Of a DNA stretch of 64,000 bases, positions 1-10,882 are shown in pieces (position 1 is the stretch's first letter; each line of letters opens with the position of its first letter). The stretch spans positions 957,501 through 1,021,500 of the forward strand of contig OX463809.1 in the NCBI GenBank assembly GCA_949825045.1, read 5' to 3'. The stretch comes from Argyresthia goedartella. Lineage: Eukaryota > Arthropoda > Insecta > Lepidoptera > Argyresthiidae. The notes under the pieces were generated by a model. It was not told the DNA's origin, searched no databases, and saw only the letters and a program-made list of their open reading frames with translations. The position numbers were made by a program, and so were the translations under genes.

Positions 1-815
1 TCGTGCCGGATGAAGTCGATTTCACGCGCCGCCAGCCAGTCTTGTGTGCTTTTCGCTCTATGAGCTGGCGCAGAATCCTGTTGGAATACCCAGTGCTTGT
101 TATTAAACATGGTATGAGAAACAGGTTCCACAAGGTTCTTGAGGACTGTATTTTGATACACAACTGCATTCGTTTTTACGCCTTTCTCACAAAAATGTAA
201 CTCAGTTAAGCCCCAATAAGAGACTCCCAACCAAACCATGAGCGAGGATGGAAAATGACCTCGTTGGACACGCGGAATACGGTTGCTCGCTTCTTCACTG
301 CTGTGTGCGTATACCTTATCATTTTGTTTGTTGTAGCTCTCTTCCACGGTGAAAATTTTTTCATCCGAAAAAAGAATTTCCCGATGCTTTTTTCCCGCGT
401 ACCGCTTCAACAAAGCGCGGCATCTCTTCAGTCTCTGGTCCATTAAACGAGCGTCCAAACGATGTCCTGTTTTTCTTCGATATGCCCTAAGCCCTAAGTC
501 TTCATTTAACACCCTTTTCACCGTGGTCCTGCTTAACCCCATCTGAAGGGCCAACAGTTTCTGCTTACGTATGGGATTTCTTTGAATTCGCGCCTTCACA
601 GCTTTTATCACTGCTGAAGTCCTAACAGAGCGAGGGCGACCACTTCTTGACCTGTCATCTACACTAGAGTCTTCATTGTATCGTTTTATGTTACGATAAA
701 CGAATCTTTTGGTTATATTCAAATTTTTCAGTAAGTCGAAAATCTGAATTGGCGCGTAACCGCAACGATGCAACGCAATAACTGCGACACGGTCTTCTTT
801 AAGTGTCCACTCCAT
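1..815 (-). CDS. Tc1/mariner-like transposase, N-terminal 271 residues, open at the window edge
   Basis: Enzyme that cuts and pastes its own transposon in the nucleus. The frame starts at ATG 815-813 (MEWTLKEDRVAV) and stays open for 271 codons to the window edge, with no stop. Residues 1-60 form a helix-turn-helix region followed by a linker with a GRPRS motif (SRSGRPRSV), as in Tc1 bipartite DNA-binding domains. The first catalytic Asp is in LFSDEKIF and the second in VFQQDSAPAHRAKSTQDWL. The third acidic residue would lie beyond position 1, so the DDE/DDD spacing class cannot be assigned. No frameshift or stop is visible, so this copy may be intact. Confidence 0.85.
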   Translation of the reverse strand, partial: MEWTLKEDRVAVIALHRCGYAPIQIFDLLKNLNITKRFVYRNIKRYNEDSSVDDRSRSGRPRSVRTSAVIKAVKARIQRNPIRKQKLLALQMGLSRTTVKRVLNEDLGLRAYRRKTGHRLDARLMDQRLKRCRALLKRYAGKKHREILFSDEKIFTVEESYNKQNDKVYAHSSEEASNRIPRVQRGHFPSSLMVWLGVSYWGLTELHFCEKGVKTNAVVYQNTVLKNLVEPVSHTMFNNKHWVFQQDSAPAHRAKSTQDWLAAREIDFIRH

Positions 816-958
816 ATTTAAAAATGAGGAAAATTCTAAAAAGTACACATTTTTATTTTCATGAAAAATTTGAAATTCGAATCCAATACACTTTTTTGTG
901 GCCAGCGTTCTAAATTCAAAAGTTTTTATTGTGTGACAGAACTTATGACCTGACTGTG
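1..958 (-). mobile_element. Tc1/mariner-type DNA transposon, 5' part
   Basis: The element is read on the minus strand and leaves the window at position 1. Its 5' end probably lies at 958. There the minus strand begins CACAGTCAGGTCATAAGTTC directly after a TA dinucleotide (959-960), which fits the TA target used by this superfamily. The stretch 816-958 is a leader without an ORF. The matching 3' terminal repeat is outside the window, so the end is inferred from one side only. Confidence 0.7.
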
Positions 959-2174
959 TATATGGGTTCACTCTGAAGTATGACTTACCAATCACATAAA
1001 GAATCCTCAAAATCGATTCATAATTGACGAAATAATTGTGCCCATAATTGTGGCAGATGCACAATTGTGCCCACGTTTAGCCAGTTATTAATACTCCATT
1101 TTGCGTGAACGTAAATGGCGCTGTGGCTTATATGTGCGCTGTTTTATTTCCCTAGAGAGACAGCGACATGATTAAAGAGCTGCAGCAGCCTTTGAGTTGG
1201 TAGTTGTGAATCCAGGGGCTCAATTCTGTACTGGAGATTGCGTCGTGATCGCATCGTGACGCTCCGAAGGGCGCAAAATGCCGTATTTGGCTTGTCGGCG
1301 TAAAATATGTTTCGAGTCAAATTCGTTTTGAACCCCTTTGGTTGTTGAATGTATGGCCATTCCGTCTGGACGCGCTACGCTCAATCGGCTTGACGGATTT
1401 TAACAAATGAGGTGTCGTTGGATTCGTGGGGAAATTCGAATGCTTTCGGCAATTATCGAAAACTACTCTAAAAACCGACTTAACTAAGTATAAACTCCGG
1501 CCTTACTTATAAAACAAAACTCTCTGTTTAACTTATACAGTGTTTTGTCCTCTTCATACATCTATATATTTAAGTTTGTACATGTTACACAGTGAACAAC
1601 TTATTTTATTAGTAAGGCCGATCAATAAAGCACTTTAGAAAGCAGAAAAAAATCCGCGACGAAAAAGTATGCAAATTGAACTTTCAGTGACTCTTGTATA
1701 CAATATAGTATAAAGTTAATTTTGTCTGAACTCGAACACTTTTTCACTCTGGTAATTATTCCTGCTTGAGCCACAGTACCTATTATCTAATTTTCGAAGT
1801 GCAGGAGAATGGATAGATAGAAAATATCAAAGCAAACCCGCACAGTGCCAACTGTTCGGGTTACCGAAGAGAGTTTAGTTTGTTGCGACTGTCGTCCATG
1901 GTCGCAATATCCACGAAATTGATTGGCAATCCAAACGCAGGGAATAGAAAATAGACTATGGAAAAAAAGTGAGCCTTTGTTGATTTATTGTGGTTGCGTG
2001 ATCGATTGTCTGACCAAGTCAGGCCTTTGGACTTTAACCGGGTCATCTACCTCTTACTATGCAAACGTAGATATAATAGGCATATGCGTATAGCCCTCGA
2101 TCGACTTTGGGTACTCTGGGTACCCAAAAACGCGTTATAAGTTTTGAATTGTATTACCATGGCATAACATTTCT

Positions 2175-2335
2175 ATGAAACAAATAACCCGACTAATTAT
2201 GTCTTATGGAATAATGCTCTGGGGGAGAGCAGCAAATATAACGACGATATTTGTTTTACAAAAAAGGGTGATCAGGATATATCAATTAGATGCTTAGAGA
2301 ATTATTACGAGAAAATTCAAAGAAATTAATATACT
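2175..2335 (+). repeat. Fragment of a Jockey-like LINE reverse transcriptase
   Basis: The plus strand encodes a decayed stretch reading LIMSYGIMLWGRAANITTIF, then VLQKRVIRIYQLDA and, after a stop, RKFKEINILTVSS. It aligns with the same region of LINE-3 (59002-60360), which reads SLMTYGILLWGHAANANSIF and later REKFKEINILTF. It is a short internal scrap and not a gene. Confidence 0.7.
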
Positions 2336-2524
2336 TACGGTTTCCAGCTATCTTTTATCTATCTTTTATCAGCTATTTAAAAATAGTAAATAATCAATCT
2401 AAATTAAGCTTTACATCATTTTATTTAATCAAAGCATTTAGTCATTAACCGACTTCAAAAACGAGGAGGCTCCCAACTGGGCTAATTTTTTTCTGAAAGA
2501 GCTTCCTGGTCCAATTCGTTTCAC

Positions 2525-2770
2525 GCTTGCTTCTCACACAGGAGATGCAGGTTCGATTCCTGACTATGTACCAATGAAATAATAAATTTATCTTAATCTC
2601 ATCTCATCTCATCTCGTACATTTTCGGACGTTCTAACGGTGATGCTAGACATGGTGAGCAAACCTTCATTACTCCATAGCTGCGGCGATGGGCAAGCCCC
2701 CTGTCACGCAAAATAAAGTATTGAATAACTGGCTGAACGTGGGCACAATTGTGAATCTGCCACAATTATG
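2525..2770 (+). repeat. tRNA-headed SINE, copy 1
   Basis: The head has a pol III box B-like motif (GGTTCGATTCC near 2550), followed by the body shared with copies at 20165, 33040 (reverse), 48741 (reverse) and 55795. The body includes the markers 'acgttctaacggtgatg' and 'gcgatgggcaagccccc'. A short (ATCTC)n run lies inside. The 3' end runs into the right inverted arm of 959-2855. Confidence 0.7.
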
Positions 2771-2855
2771 GGCACAATTATTTCGTCAATTATGAATCGA
2801 TTTTGAGGATTCTTGATGTGATTGGTAAGTCATACTTCAGAGTGAACCCATATAC

Positions 2856-4154
2856 ATTTTTTCAAAATTGATTTCGCGCTTTTTGAAAAATTAACAGCAT
2901 CAAAAAATATTGACACAGGTGAAGTTTTGGTTTGTGGTTCCCTTCAGCAAGTTTTATGAGGACGTTTCGTGTATGCAGACGACATTCGCATCCCGACCAG
3001 GGAGAACTAAATAGGGCTTGAACTTAAAGTAGGTTTTATTTTCAACTTGGTGAATTATTTTCTGATTGTTGACGTAGTTTTCTTAGGCTTTAATTGAAAC
3101 CTGCTCTATAGACGAACTTATGGCCAGTTACAGAAACGATATTTAAATTGTAAAGCCCTGCTTAACGCTAATGGCGTATCAGTTCTATATATTTTTTGAT
3201 AAACCTTGTTCCTTTTTTCTGAATACATAAAATTCATAACAGTTCACAGGACTTGACGTCATTAGAGGTTTGTGGTATAGCTTTAAAATAATCCTTTCTG
3301 TAACTCAGGAAACTGAGATAATCTTACAAAAAATGCAATGTACCTACTAATTATAGGCCTCTTCTTCGCTACACTATTTGTTCATGGTCTCATCCACTGA
3401 TGGTGCTGGCCATCTTGGAGACGTCCTCGGACCATTGAATCGAATTGTCGGCCCCTGGGACTGGGTGATTTTGTCACTGCTTCTTCGGAACAGGCTACAG
3501 AGTGACTGGATGAAGTTGTTAAAGTGAAAATGGTGACGAATAAGGGTGGAAAAGGCGAAATTTATCGCCTATTTCAGTATTAAAACTCGCTGTAGATTGT
3601 GATAATAGTAATTATTATTTTGTAGTTCCAAATGCACTTGGTACTTATACTTACAGAATAGATGTACCATTAGAATTTGTATCTAAACATCCATTTATCA
3701 TAACTGTGATGTAGTAGGTACATCATTATATTGTATACAAACTTATAGAAAAGTGTGAGGTAAATAGTAAAGTATTAAAAACCCGTTTTGTTTACAAAAT
3801 GCCGAAAGTTTCATAAACAATCTTGTTGGTATGTGTAAATATTGTACTTTTACATGAATTGATCGATCTACATTGCCTTTTATTTAAGTGGTAGTCAGAA
3901 AACCTCGCTATTTCATTGTGAAATAAGTTGGACATAAGATATTGGAAATTATACTCGAACTAGGTGGAGCTAGGTTACGTCGATAGATTTTCATTCAGTA
4001 AATCAGCAGCAACATCGACAGTAATAATTTTCATAGTATATACATATAAGCACTTTGAATGTATCAGCTAGACTAGAATGTACAAATACATCATCGACTA
4101 ATCTACTCTACGTACATTTAGAAAATCTACATAATTACAAAACACCGCTAAGTA
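2856..4154. other. No gene; probable 3' UTR of the 4155-6844 gene in its right part
   Basis: I see no supportable ORF. On the minus strand an AATAAA (top-strand TTTATT, 3879-3884) lies about 270 nt past the stop codon of the neighbouring host gene and could be its polyadenylation signal. The part near 3360-3570 is GC-richer but has no clear exon. Confidence 0.4.
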
Positions 4155-6844
4155 TTATGAGTCGAGACTTTTTGAAGATTTGAGGGGTCTACTGAAGGTT
4201 GACTTTGTCTTTTTCACTTTAGTGTCGGACAGAGGGAGGGGCGGTACTTCCTTCACCGAGCCTGTGCTGGGCGGAGTGGTCAGTACAGACGTTTTGCTGC
4301 TGGGCGCGGAGTTCCCGGGAGACACTCCACTATCCGTGCTAACACTCGCTGGACTCGGCGAGTCACTGGCGTTAGTGCATACACTCAGCTGTTCACCCCC
4401 CACCACTATTTGCCCCACAGGCTTCTGCCTCACTAAGTTTATACTTTGGCATTTCGGCTGCCCATCGTCAGCTTTGTGGTACCGCGTCAGAGTCCCCGCC
4501 GAACCGGCCGAGTTGGGACGGTACATGTGCATAAAGTTCGATTGAGGGGAGTACTGTATTTCTTGGACGTGTCCCGGAGCCCAGGGTCCGGCGTTGACGA
4601 CGGGCGCCATGGGAGACCACATCGGCATCTGGGTCATGTGGGTACCATCTGTCGGACTGGCCCCCGGCATCGCCTGCATGGGTCTCACGACACCAACAGG
4701 AGCCGCCACAGGAGCACTGTGAGGCCGTAGCACCACGTGGCTATACGCAGGCGGGTGGTCCATGCCAGGCTGCTCGTAAACTCTGTTGGGAGGTTTATAT
4801 TCACCAACACCTGGAAACACCGTATGCGGCTGTCGTTGAAGATAAGTATACATCTGCTGCTGAGCTTGCTTCATCGCCACGTACTGCTGCAAGTGAAACA
4901 CTGTTTGTTGCCGCTGCTGCGCTAAGTCTTGAGGAACATTCGCGTTACCATGGATATAGTAGATGTTGGTTTGTGAGTTCGGAGTACCTGGTGACTGGCG
5001 AGGGTCGGTGCAGTACTTGTTGTCTTGAATGTTATTGTGCGGGTCCTGGTATTCCTCTGGAGGAGCTATGTACTTAGGAGGCGACGGCGGTGTCACCTGC
5101 TGTGAGACGGGGTACGACACTATCTGCGCTATGAACGGCTGTTGCGACTTCGTCGAGTGCGCTGGACTGTTATTCTGGAATGTTGGGTTGTACGTGACTT
5201 GCGACAGGTCTTGGTTAGAATGCGAGTTTTCATAATCTCTGTGGTTGGACGTTCTTTGGTTTTCGTTGACTTCGTTCTTCTTCGGTTTTTGGTTGTAAAG
5301 CGTGACTTTGGGGTTGTTTTTCCAATTGGATCCGGCGCTCTGGGGTCTCTTGGCTGGTGATCTGTTAGGATCTTCTGTCCAATTGCTGTCGCCGTTAACT
5401 TGCCTTGGATCTTGGTGGTGTGACTGAGCACTGGCGGATCTCCTGGGCGGGGGTGACATGCCGTCAGGAATGTGTTGTTGTCTGAAACAGCGTCTGTTGG
5501 AGTCGGGGCTGTGTCTGTCGGGCGGGAGGGGTCTGTTGATTCGTCTCTTTGCTGGGGTTGGGGGGCTGGACAGTGATAATAGGGATTTCGTGCACTGCGA
5601 AGCCGACCGCCATTGGTTTATCAGGATTCTGCGCCGCTCGTGTTCTAATCTCACTTCGGTTTCGCTGTTTGAGTCATAGTCCCTTCCCTGAAATTAAGAG
5701 ATTTCTTTCTTAATATGACTATCTTTCCTAGCAATATATTTATAGGTAAGAAAACCACTAACTTGATCAATCTTCTCTTCGAGCAATCTAAAAAAATCCT
5801 GTTGGCTCGCAGATGCTTCACTGGAAAGAACAAAGATATTGTTATTGGCGGGCTGTTATCATATTAATCTGATGTAGTTAATGGGCCGGATGATATTATG
5901 TAATGCTACCCCTACAAAACCCCGTCGACAACCTACCGTAGGAACTTATTCAGTTAAACAGTATTGTGATCGATTGTAGGTCTTCTCACAAACCCTTTTC
6001 TAGGATGTGGAGACTAAATGTTCTGCTCTATCTTGTGTATCATATACATTAGTTTTAATAAATTTGCTTTATATTCTTTATATACACACGTATTATAAAC
6101 CCTCTTTACTGCGTCCAAAAACCGCACGTTACGACCAGCATAATGTTCTTTCTAACACTTGGTAAAATCTCATTTATTTTCTTTATTGTCTGAATCTCTT
6201 TTATTATCTGAATGTTGATTCATATTCTTTTTTTTTATTTATTCATTTACAATATAAATTTATTAACACTATATAATTATTATCTACACACGTATCATAA
6301 ACCCTCTTTACTGCGTCCAAAAACCACACGTTACGATCAGCATAATGTTAAACTACTTTGTAAAAATCTTTATCTGAATATTGAACATTATGACCATAAT
6401 GTGTAAATTTTCTACATAAGAGCGACATTCAAATTTCAAACGCCGACGCCCGCCTGCGTGCCGCCCCTTCTTTGTCTGTGAAGTTGGTACTACAGAACAA
6501 GCTAAAAAACTCAATGCCACAATGCCGGTCAAACATACGGTTCCTGAACACATCAAAGAGAGCTTATGATATGTGTGTAGATAAACTAGTGTACGTAACT
6601 GTGCAATTAGGCATTAAAACTCGAGAGTGGGTTTATGAATGCCCTCCATTATGTATCAGTCACATAAACTACTGTTATTCCTTTTCTTTTACCTCTAGTA
6701 GAGTAGGTATTACTCACATGGGCTGCGCGTGAGCGGAGAGTGGCAGTGTCTGCTTGCCCTTCTCCGGGTCATCGTCAGCGTCGTCCGGCGGCGGCGCTGT
6801 ACCCGCGCTGCCTTCCTCCTCGTCGGCCTCCTTGTCATCTGCAC
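4155..6844 (-). CDS. 3' exons of a host gene: Pro/Gln/Ser-rich protein of unknown function
   Basis: I do not recognise the family. The last coding exon runs from about 5682 to the TAA at 4155-4157 and encodes about 510 residues rich in Pro, Gln, Ser and Asn. It has a basic start (VRLEHERRRILINQW), a Gln-rich block (QQRQQTVFHLQQYV and following) and a Ser/Pro-rich tail ending RPLKSSKSLDS. The GTG at 5654 is an internal Val codon, not a start. An upstream exon is supported at 6844-6724: acceptor CTCCAG, donor GTGAGT, acidic product from GADDKEADEEEG to SAHAQP. Joining 6724 to 5682 (acceptor AAG, five nt beyond a CAG) keeps frame as ...AQPMDYDSNSETE; the CAG acceptor would not. The intron holds a MITE. 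It could be a cytoskeletal or signalling scaffold tail, but that is a guess. Exons further 5' should lie to the right. Confidence 0.65.
6081..6180 (+). repeat. Partial left end of the 6279-6690 MITE
   Basis: Repeats the first about 100 bp of the adjacent element (acacacgtattataaaccc, then tgcgtccaaaaaccgcacg), giving a direct duplication of one MITE end within the host-gene intron. Confidence 0.6.
6279..6690 (+). mobile_element. Non-autonomous MITE, copy 1, in the intron of the host gene
   Basis: Inverted repeats of about 29 bp: TATCTACACACGTATCATAA at 6279 and its near complement ending at 6583 (TTATGATATGTGTGTAGATA). The interior has a palindrome (acattatgaccataatgt) and a conserved GC-rich block (cgccgacgcccgcctgcgtg). 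A shared outer segment runs on to about 6690 (cctccattatgtatcagtca). Related copies lie at 32140-32520 and, inverted, at 54195-54745. There is no coding capacity and the superfamily is undetermined. Confidence 0.7.
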
Positions 6845-7195
6845 CTGGAGGCAGGAGGAGTATTGTTATTTATATATATCTAGCTTGTAACAAAGCAATA
6901 TAGTTGAAATCGGTTTGTTCCTGGTTTTAGAATATGAAATAAAAATCGAAGTGAAGATAACTGCTCGATAAATGAGCAATGAAGTACATGTGTATATTTG
7001 AGAATGATTACAATAATATCAAGAATGGCTTGACAGGATAGTTTATTTTCGAATTTCAAAATTACTTTATTACTGTAAATATTGACATATAATTAATAAA
7101 GGTAATGTTTTGCCTCTTCTCTACATTTGGACCACTGTGGGAGAGAAGGGCGAAGAAATTCCCACAAATTTATTTAAAATCTATTTTGAAATTAG
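6845..7195. other. Intronic sequence, nothing recognised
   Basis: AT-rich DNA upstream of the 6844 acceptor; no ORF or known repeat is supported. Confidence 0.4.
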
Positions 7196-7423
7196 TTGTT
7201 TGTTGTTTGTTTACTTTGTTTGTTTACTTTATTAGGAAAACTAACAGCTTATCACTAACACAATAAATTACACACATAGATACAGAAAGCCAACAAAAAG
7301 TTTTCACAGCTAGCAATATTTTGAGCAATTAGCACAGGTGAAAGAAAAGCGATACACGAAACACCAGACACGGTAACTATATCCAATAATAGAAGAAGGA
7401 AGATGGCACACCATTATAGTGGG

Positions 7424-10327
7424 TTATATCAGTAATGAGGCCTCAACCGAGTCACAGAACTTAGAGGTTAATACTTTACGGATAACGGAAATACTACTAG
7501 CGAAAAAATCAATGTCTTCGTTTTCAATACAAAAGTCGTTGAAAGATCGTATAGCTCTGATAAAGTAAGAATTTAGTCTAAAGTTTGTGCGAGCCCAAGG
7601 AACAAACAATGACAGTCTTCGGCGAGACTGAGAACGTGAGGGGACGAGGAGATGAAGCTTAGCTAACAAGGCGGGACAGTCGACAAGGCTCTGGGCTATT
7701 TTCATCAGATAGGTGATGTCAGTTATGTATCGCCGTACATGCAATGGAAGTAAGTGGAGTTTGATGCATAATTGGTTATAGGGTAGTCTTGGAAGTTTAA
7801 ATTTGAATTTAATATGTCGAATAAATTTCTTTTGAATGCTCTCTAACTTATTAATATATACTTTGTAACTAGGGTTCCAAACTTGTGAAGCATATTCGAG
7901 GTGGCTCCTGACAAATGCACAGTAGATAACTTTTACGGATTTAAGGCGACGCAGATTTTTGCAGGAACGAATAATATACCCTAAGGCCTTGTAGGCTTTA
8001 CTGGTAATTGAATTTATGTGCGTATCAAAGATAAGTTTGCTATCCATAATGACACCAAGGTCTCTAATTTCATGAAGTGTAAGTAAAGGTTTATTTTTTA
8101 ATGAGTAATTGTTATTAAATACGTTGCGTTTACGAGTAAAGGACACAGTAAAGCATTTGGATACATTTAGGTCAAGTTTATTGTTGAGGCAGTAAATATC
8201 GAATTGCAGAAGGTCGTCTTGCAGTAATGCTGAGTCAATAGCATCGTTAACAGTTCTAAATATTTTCATGTCATCGGCAAAAAGTAAGAATTGAGAATTT
8301 TTAAAACAGTTGGAAATATCAAAAACGAAAATTATAAACAGTAACGGTGCTAGTAACGACCCTTGGGGAACCCCTGAGGGTATATTAGTCCAATTAGATT
8401 TATAGCCGTTCAGTACAACTGCCTGAGATCTGTTTTCAACATATGATGAGAACCACCGAAATAAGTCACCCCTGATGCCAATTGCAAGTAACTTTTTCAA
8501 TAGAAGGATATGATCTATTCGGTCGAAAGCCTTGCTATAATCAGTATAAATAGCATCCACTTGATCACCGTTATCTAACTGCTGGGTTATAAAATCATTA
8601 AACAGTAGTAGGTTTGAGTCTGTGGACCGTTTCTTAAGAAAACCATGCTGCTGGGGACAAAACGACGACTTTAATGCAGCATACACTTGGTTATAGACAA
8701 TGCGTTCGAATATCTTTGCAATGAGACATAACTTAGAGATTGGCCGGTAATTATCCACTCTATTTTTTTGACCTTTTTTATGGATAGGGGTGATAAAAGC
8801 TGACTTCCAGATAGCAGGCACAGCACCTTCAGCGATTGATCTTTTGAATATAAGAGATAGAGGCAGAGAGAGACTATCAGCACATTTAACTAGGAAAACC
8901 GCGGGGAGTTCATCAGGACCGGCTGATTTCGTCAAGTCCAAGTTATTTAGCAGCTTTATAATTTCATTGGTCTCGATGACGATTGAGGCTAGATCAGCTA
9001 CGACTGGCTCTGATGGTTCCTCGAACTGGGTGCATGATGTGGGATCTCTTTCAAGGAAATTTGATAGAAAATATTCGTTAAAAAGATTGCTGATGTCATC
9101 GCCCGAAGTAGAAGTAGTACCTAAATAGGTCATCGAAACAGGATATGACGATTTATTAAGATTGTTTTTAATAAACTTCCAGAAATACTTCGGATTTGCC
9201 TTAATCGAATCCTCTGTGAGGTTAATGTATTTCATGTAGCACAATCTTTCCAGACGCTTAACCTTTTCTCTTAATAAATCGAATGTATGCTTATCTGATA
9301 GATTACCGTACGTCTTAAACCTTCTAAAATATTTAAATTTTTCTTTAATTGCTTTGATTAGGGGGCGGTTGTACCACAAAGGATAATTATTATCACCACG
9401 TTTGACTCGTTGAGGAATGTGTTTTGTACGCAAATTATAGACTATTCTGTAAAAGCATTGTACAGCCTCGTCCAAAGACCCTCTGCAAAGAAGGTCTGTC
9501 CAGTCCGCAGCAACAAGGTCATCCTTAATCGAGTTGTAATCTCCTCGATTGTATAAAAATACGATATGATTGGTTAGTGGAAGAGACGCAGACTCGGTAA
9601 AGGGCATATTTATACAGAGCGCTTTATGATATGGGTCTTCTGGGACAAGTGGATCGAGGCATGGGGCCACAGAAATTGTCTCGCTAGCAAAAACTAGGTC
9701 CAGAATTCGGCCCTGCGCGTTAATAACTGAGTTATATTGCTCCAAGTTGCAAAAGTTGAAGGTTTCTATAAAATGTGCGGCGCTATCACCACTTGCATTC
9801 ACGGGTACTAGACCTTCATCGGTATCCAACCAGTCAATGAAGCTCATATTAAAATCTCCTAAAATTATAAATTTATCTTGGAAGTTACTGGAAATTACTG
9901 TTTCGATATTATCACAAAAGTTAATTAATTGGTCGGAAAAAGAGTGACCCAGATTTTCTGAGCAAAGATATAAACAACATATATTTAACTTGACTGGAGT
10001 CCGGCTACGTGGGTCTCGAAGGACAATTGATATCCAAATATCTTCAGCAGTAGACTGCCATTCGAACTTACGAGAAGTAATTAAGGAACGTTTGACGGCT
10101 ATAGCAACTCCACCTCCACGGGTCTGCTTGGTCGCGGTATAGTCGCGGTCCCTACGCCATACACAATAGCGACTATCAAAAAGCTCATCGTCGAGAATAC
10201 CCTCGCAGAGCCAAGTTTCAGTCAAGGTTACCACGTCATAATCACAAGATCGCAAATTTCTAAAAAACACATCAGTCTTAGACCTAAATCCCCTCACGTT
10301 CTGGTGATAAACGTTAAGGCTCGACAT
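7424..10327 (-). CDS. LINE ORF2: AP-like endonuclease plus reverse transcriptase (967 aa)
   Basis: Polyprotein that nicks chromosomal DNA and reverse-transcribes the element's RNA at the nick. Residues about 1-240 are an exonuclease-endonuclease-phosphatase domain, with QNVRGF at the start, VTLTETWL (catalytic Glu), IILGDFNMSF and a DPYHKAL motif replacing SDH. The reverse transcriptase spans about 470-740: NYRPIS, YTDYSKAFDRIDH (motif A), SGVPQGSLLAPLLF (motif B) and LLFADDMKIF near residue 684 (motif C). The frame is intact from ATG 10327 to its stop. Length and layout fit Jockey/CR1-group ORF2 proteins. The copy could still supply enzyme in trans, although the 5' end is lost. Confidence 0.9.
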   Translation of the reverse strand: MSSLNVYHQNVRGFRSKTDVFFRNLRSCDYDVVTLTETWLCEGILDDELFDSRYCVWRRDRDYTATKQTRGGGVAIAVKRSLITSRKFEWQSTAEDIWISIVLRDPRSRTPVKLNICCLYLCSENLGHSFSDQLINFCDNIETVISSNFQDKFIILGDFNMSFIDWLDTDEGLVPVNASGDSAAHFIETFNFCNLEQYNSVINAQGRILDLVFASETISVAPCLDPLVPEDPYHKALCINMPFTESASLPLTNHIVFLYNRGDYNSIKDDLVAADWTDLLCRGSLDEAVQCFYRIVYNLRTKHIPQRVKRGDNNYPLWYNRPLIKAIKEKFKYFRRFKTYGNLSDKHTFDLLREKVKRLERLCYMKYINLTEDSIKANPKYFWKFIKNNLNKSSYPVSMTYLGTTSTSGDDISNLFNEYFLSNFLERDPTSCTQFEEPSEPVVADLASIVIETNEIIKLLNNLDLTKSAGPDELPAVFLVKCADSLSLPLSLIFKRSIAEGAVPAIWKSAFITPIHKKGQKNRVDNYRPISKLCLIAKIFERIVYNQVYAALKSSFCPQQHGFLKKRSTDSNLLLFNDFITQQLDNGDQVDAIYTDYSKAFDRIDHILLLKKLLAIGIRGDLFRWFSSYVENRSQAVVLNGYKSNWTNIPSGVPQGSLLAPLLFIIFVFDISNCFKNSQFLLFADDMKIFRTVNDAIDSALLQDDLLQFDIYCLNNKLDLNVSKCFTVSFTRKRNVFNNNYSLKNKPLLTLHEIRDLGVIMDSKLIFDTHINSITSKAYKALGYIIRSCKNLRRLKSVKVIYCAFVRSHLEYASQVWNPSYKVYINKLESIQKKFIRHIKFKFKLPRLPYNQLCIKLHLLPLHVRRYITDITYLMKIAQSLVDCPALLAKLHLLVPSRSQSRRRLSLFVPWARTNFRLNSYFIRAIRSFNDFCIENEDIDFFASSISVIRKVLTSKFCDSVEASLLI

Positions 10328-10882
10328 GGTTACAGATGCACACGTAGCACAATAGATACTTATTATAATTTTTAGAAAATAGATTAACAGTTGATGACAT
10401 AGATACGCTCGCGAAATGACAAATAACTAAATCGTACTTTGTGTTAAGCAATAATCGACAATAGCTTAGTATATTCAAGGCGCCAAAGAAATGTTCGTTT
10501 TCGTCGACCGTAAAACTTCTGAAATATAAGTTAATAATAGCAACATCATTATCAGCGTGACGCAAAATGACGCTTAACTCTATAGCAGCAAAGAGAAAAG
10601 TACAGTGGCTTGCGGTCCTAGTATTTGTTGGTAGCCAGAGAATGATAAGCAACGCAATACAAAAAGTTGACCATCCATCGGAAATAATGCCATAGTGAAA
10701 ATAGGTCCTATTACAATCAGCAAGCAGGCCATAATTCAACGACAAGTACCTTGTTTTAACATTGTAATATAAAAGATAAGGTTCTTTTGTGTTGAACAGA
10801 GGAGCTGCTCGGTTACTAACCATACCAACGGTGTTCAAACTTAAAATTAGAATAGTTAAGCAAAGCAGAAGTTGGTTACATT

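Larger units (their letters stand above)
959..2855. repeat. Segment bounded by 150-bp inverted arms
   Basis: Positions 959-1108 and 2702-2855 are inverted copies of each other, about 95% identical by eye, enclosing about 1.6 kb. The outer ends read TATATGGGTTCAC and GTGAACCCATATA. The inner half of each arm matches the 3' part of the tRNA-headed SINE family found elsewhere in the window (gggcacaattgtg). The Tc1 element sits against the left outer end. The interior has no convincing gene; it carries a LINE scrap and a SINE. It may be a composite non-autonomous element or an inverted duplication. Confidence 0.65.

Noticed and set aside
3..200. Short plus-strand ORFs at the left edge (also 255-446, 349-546)
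   Set aside because: They are antisense to the uninterrupted Tc1-type transposase frame 1-815.
4180..4545. 121-codon plus-strand ORF
   Set aside because: Antisense to the host gene's last exon, whose stop, splice site and composition support the minus strand.
10314..10838. 174-codon minus-strand ORF between LINE-1 ORF1 and ORF2
   Set aside because: No domain signature; it fills the inter-ORF spacer and overlaps the ORF2 start. Likely chance.
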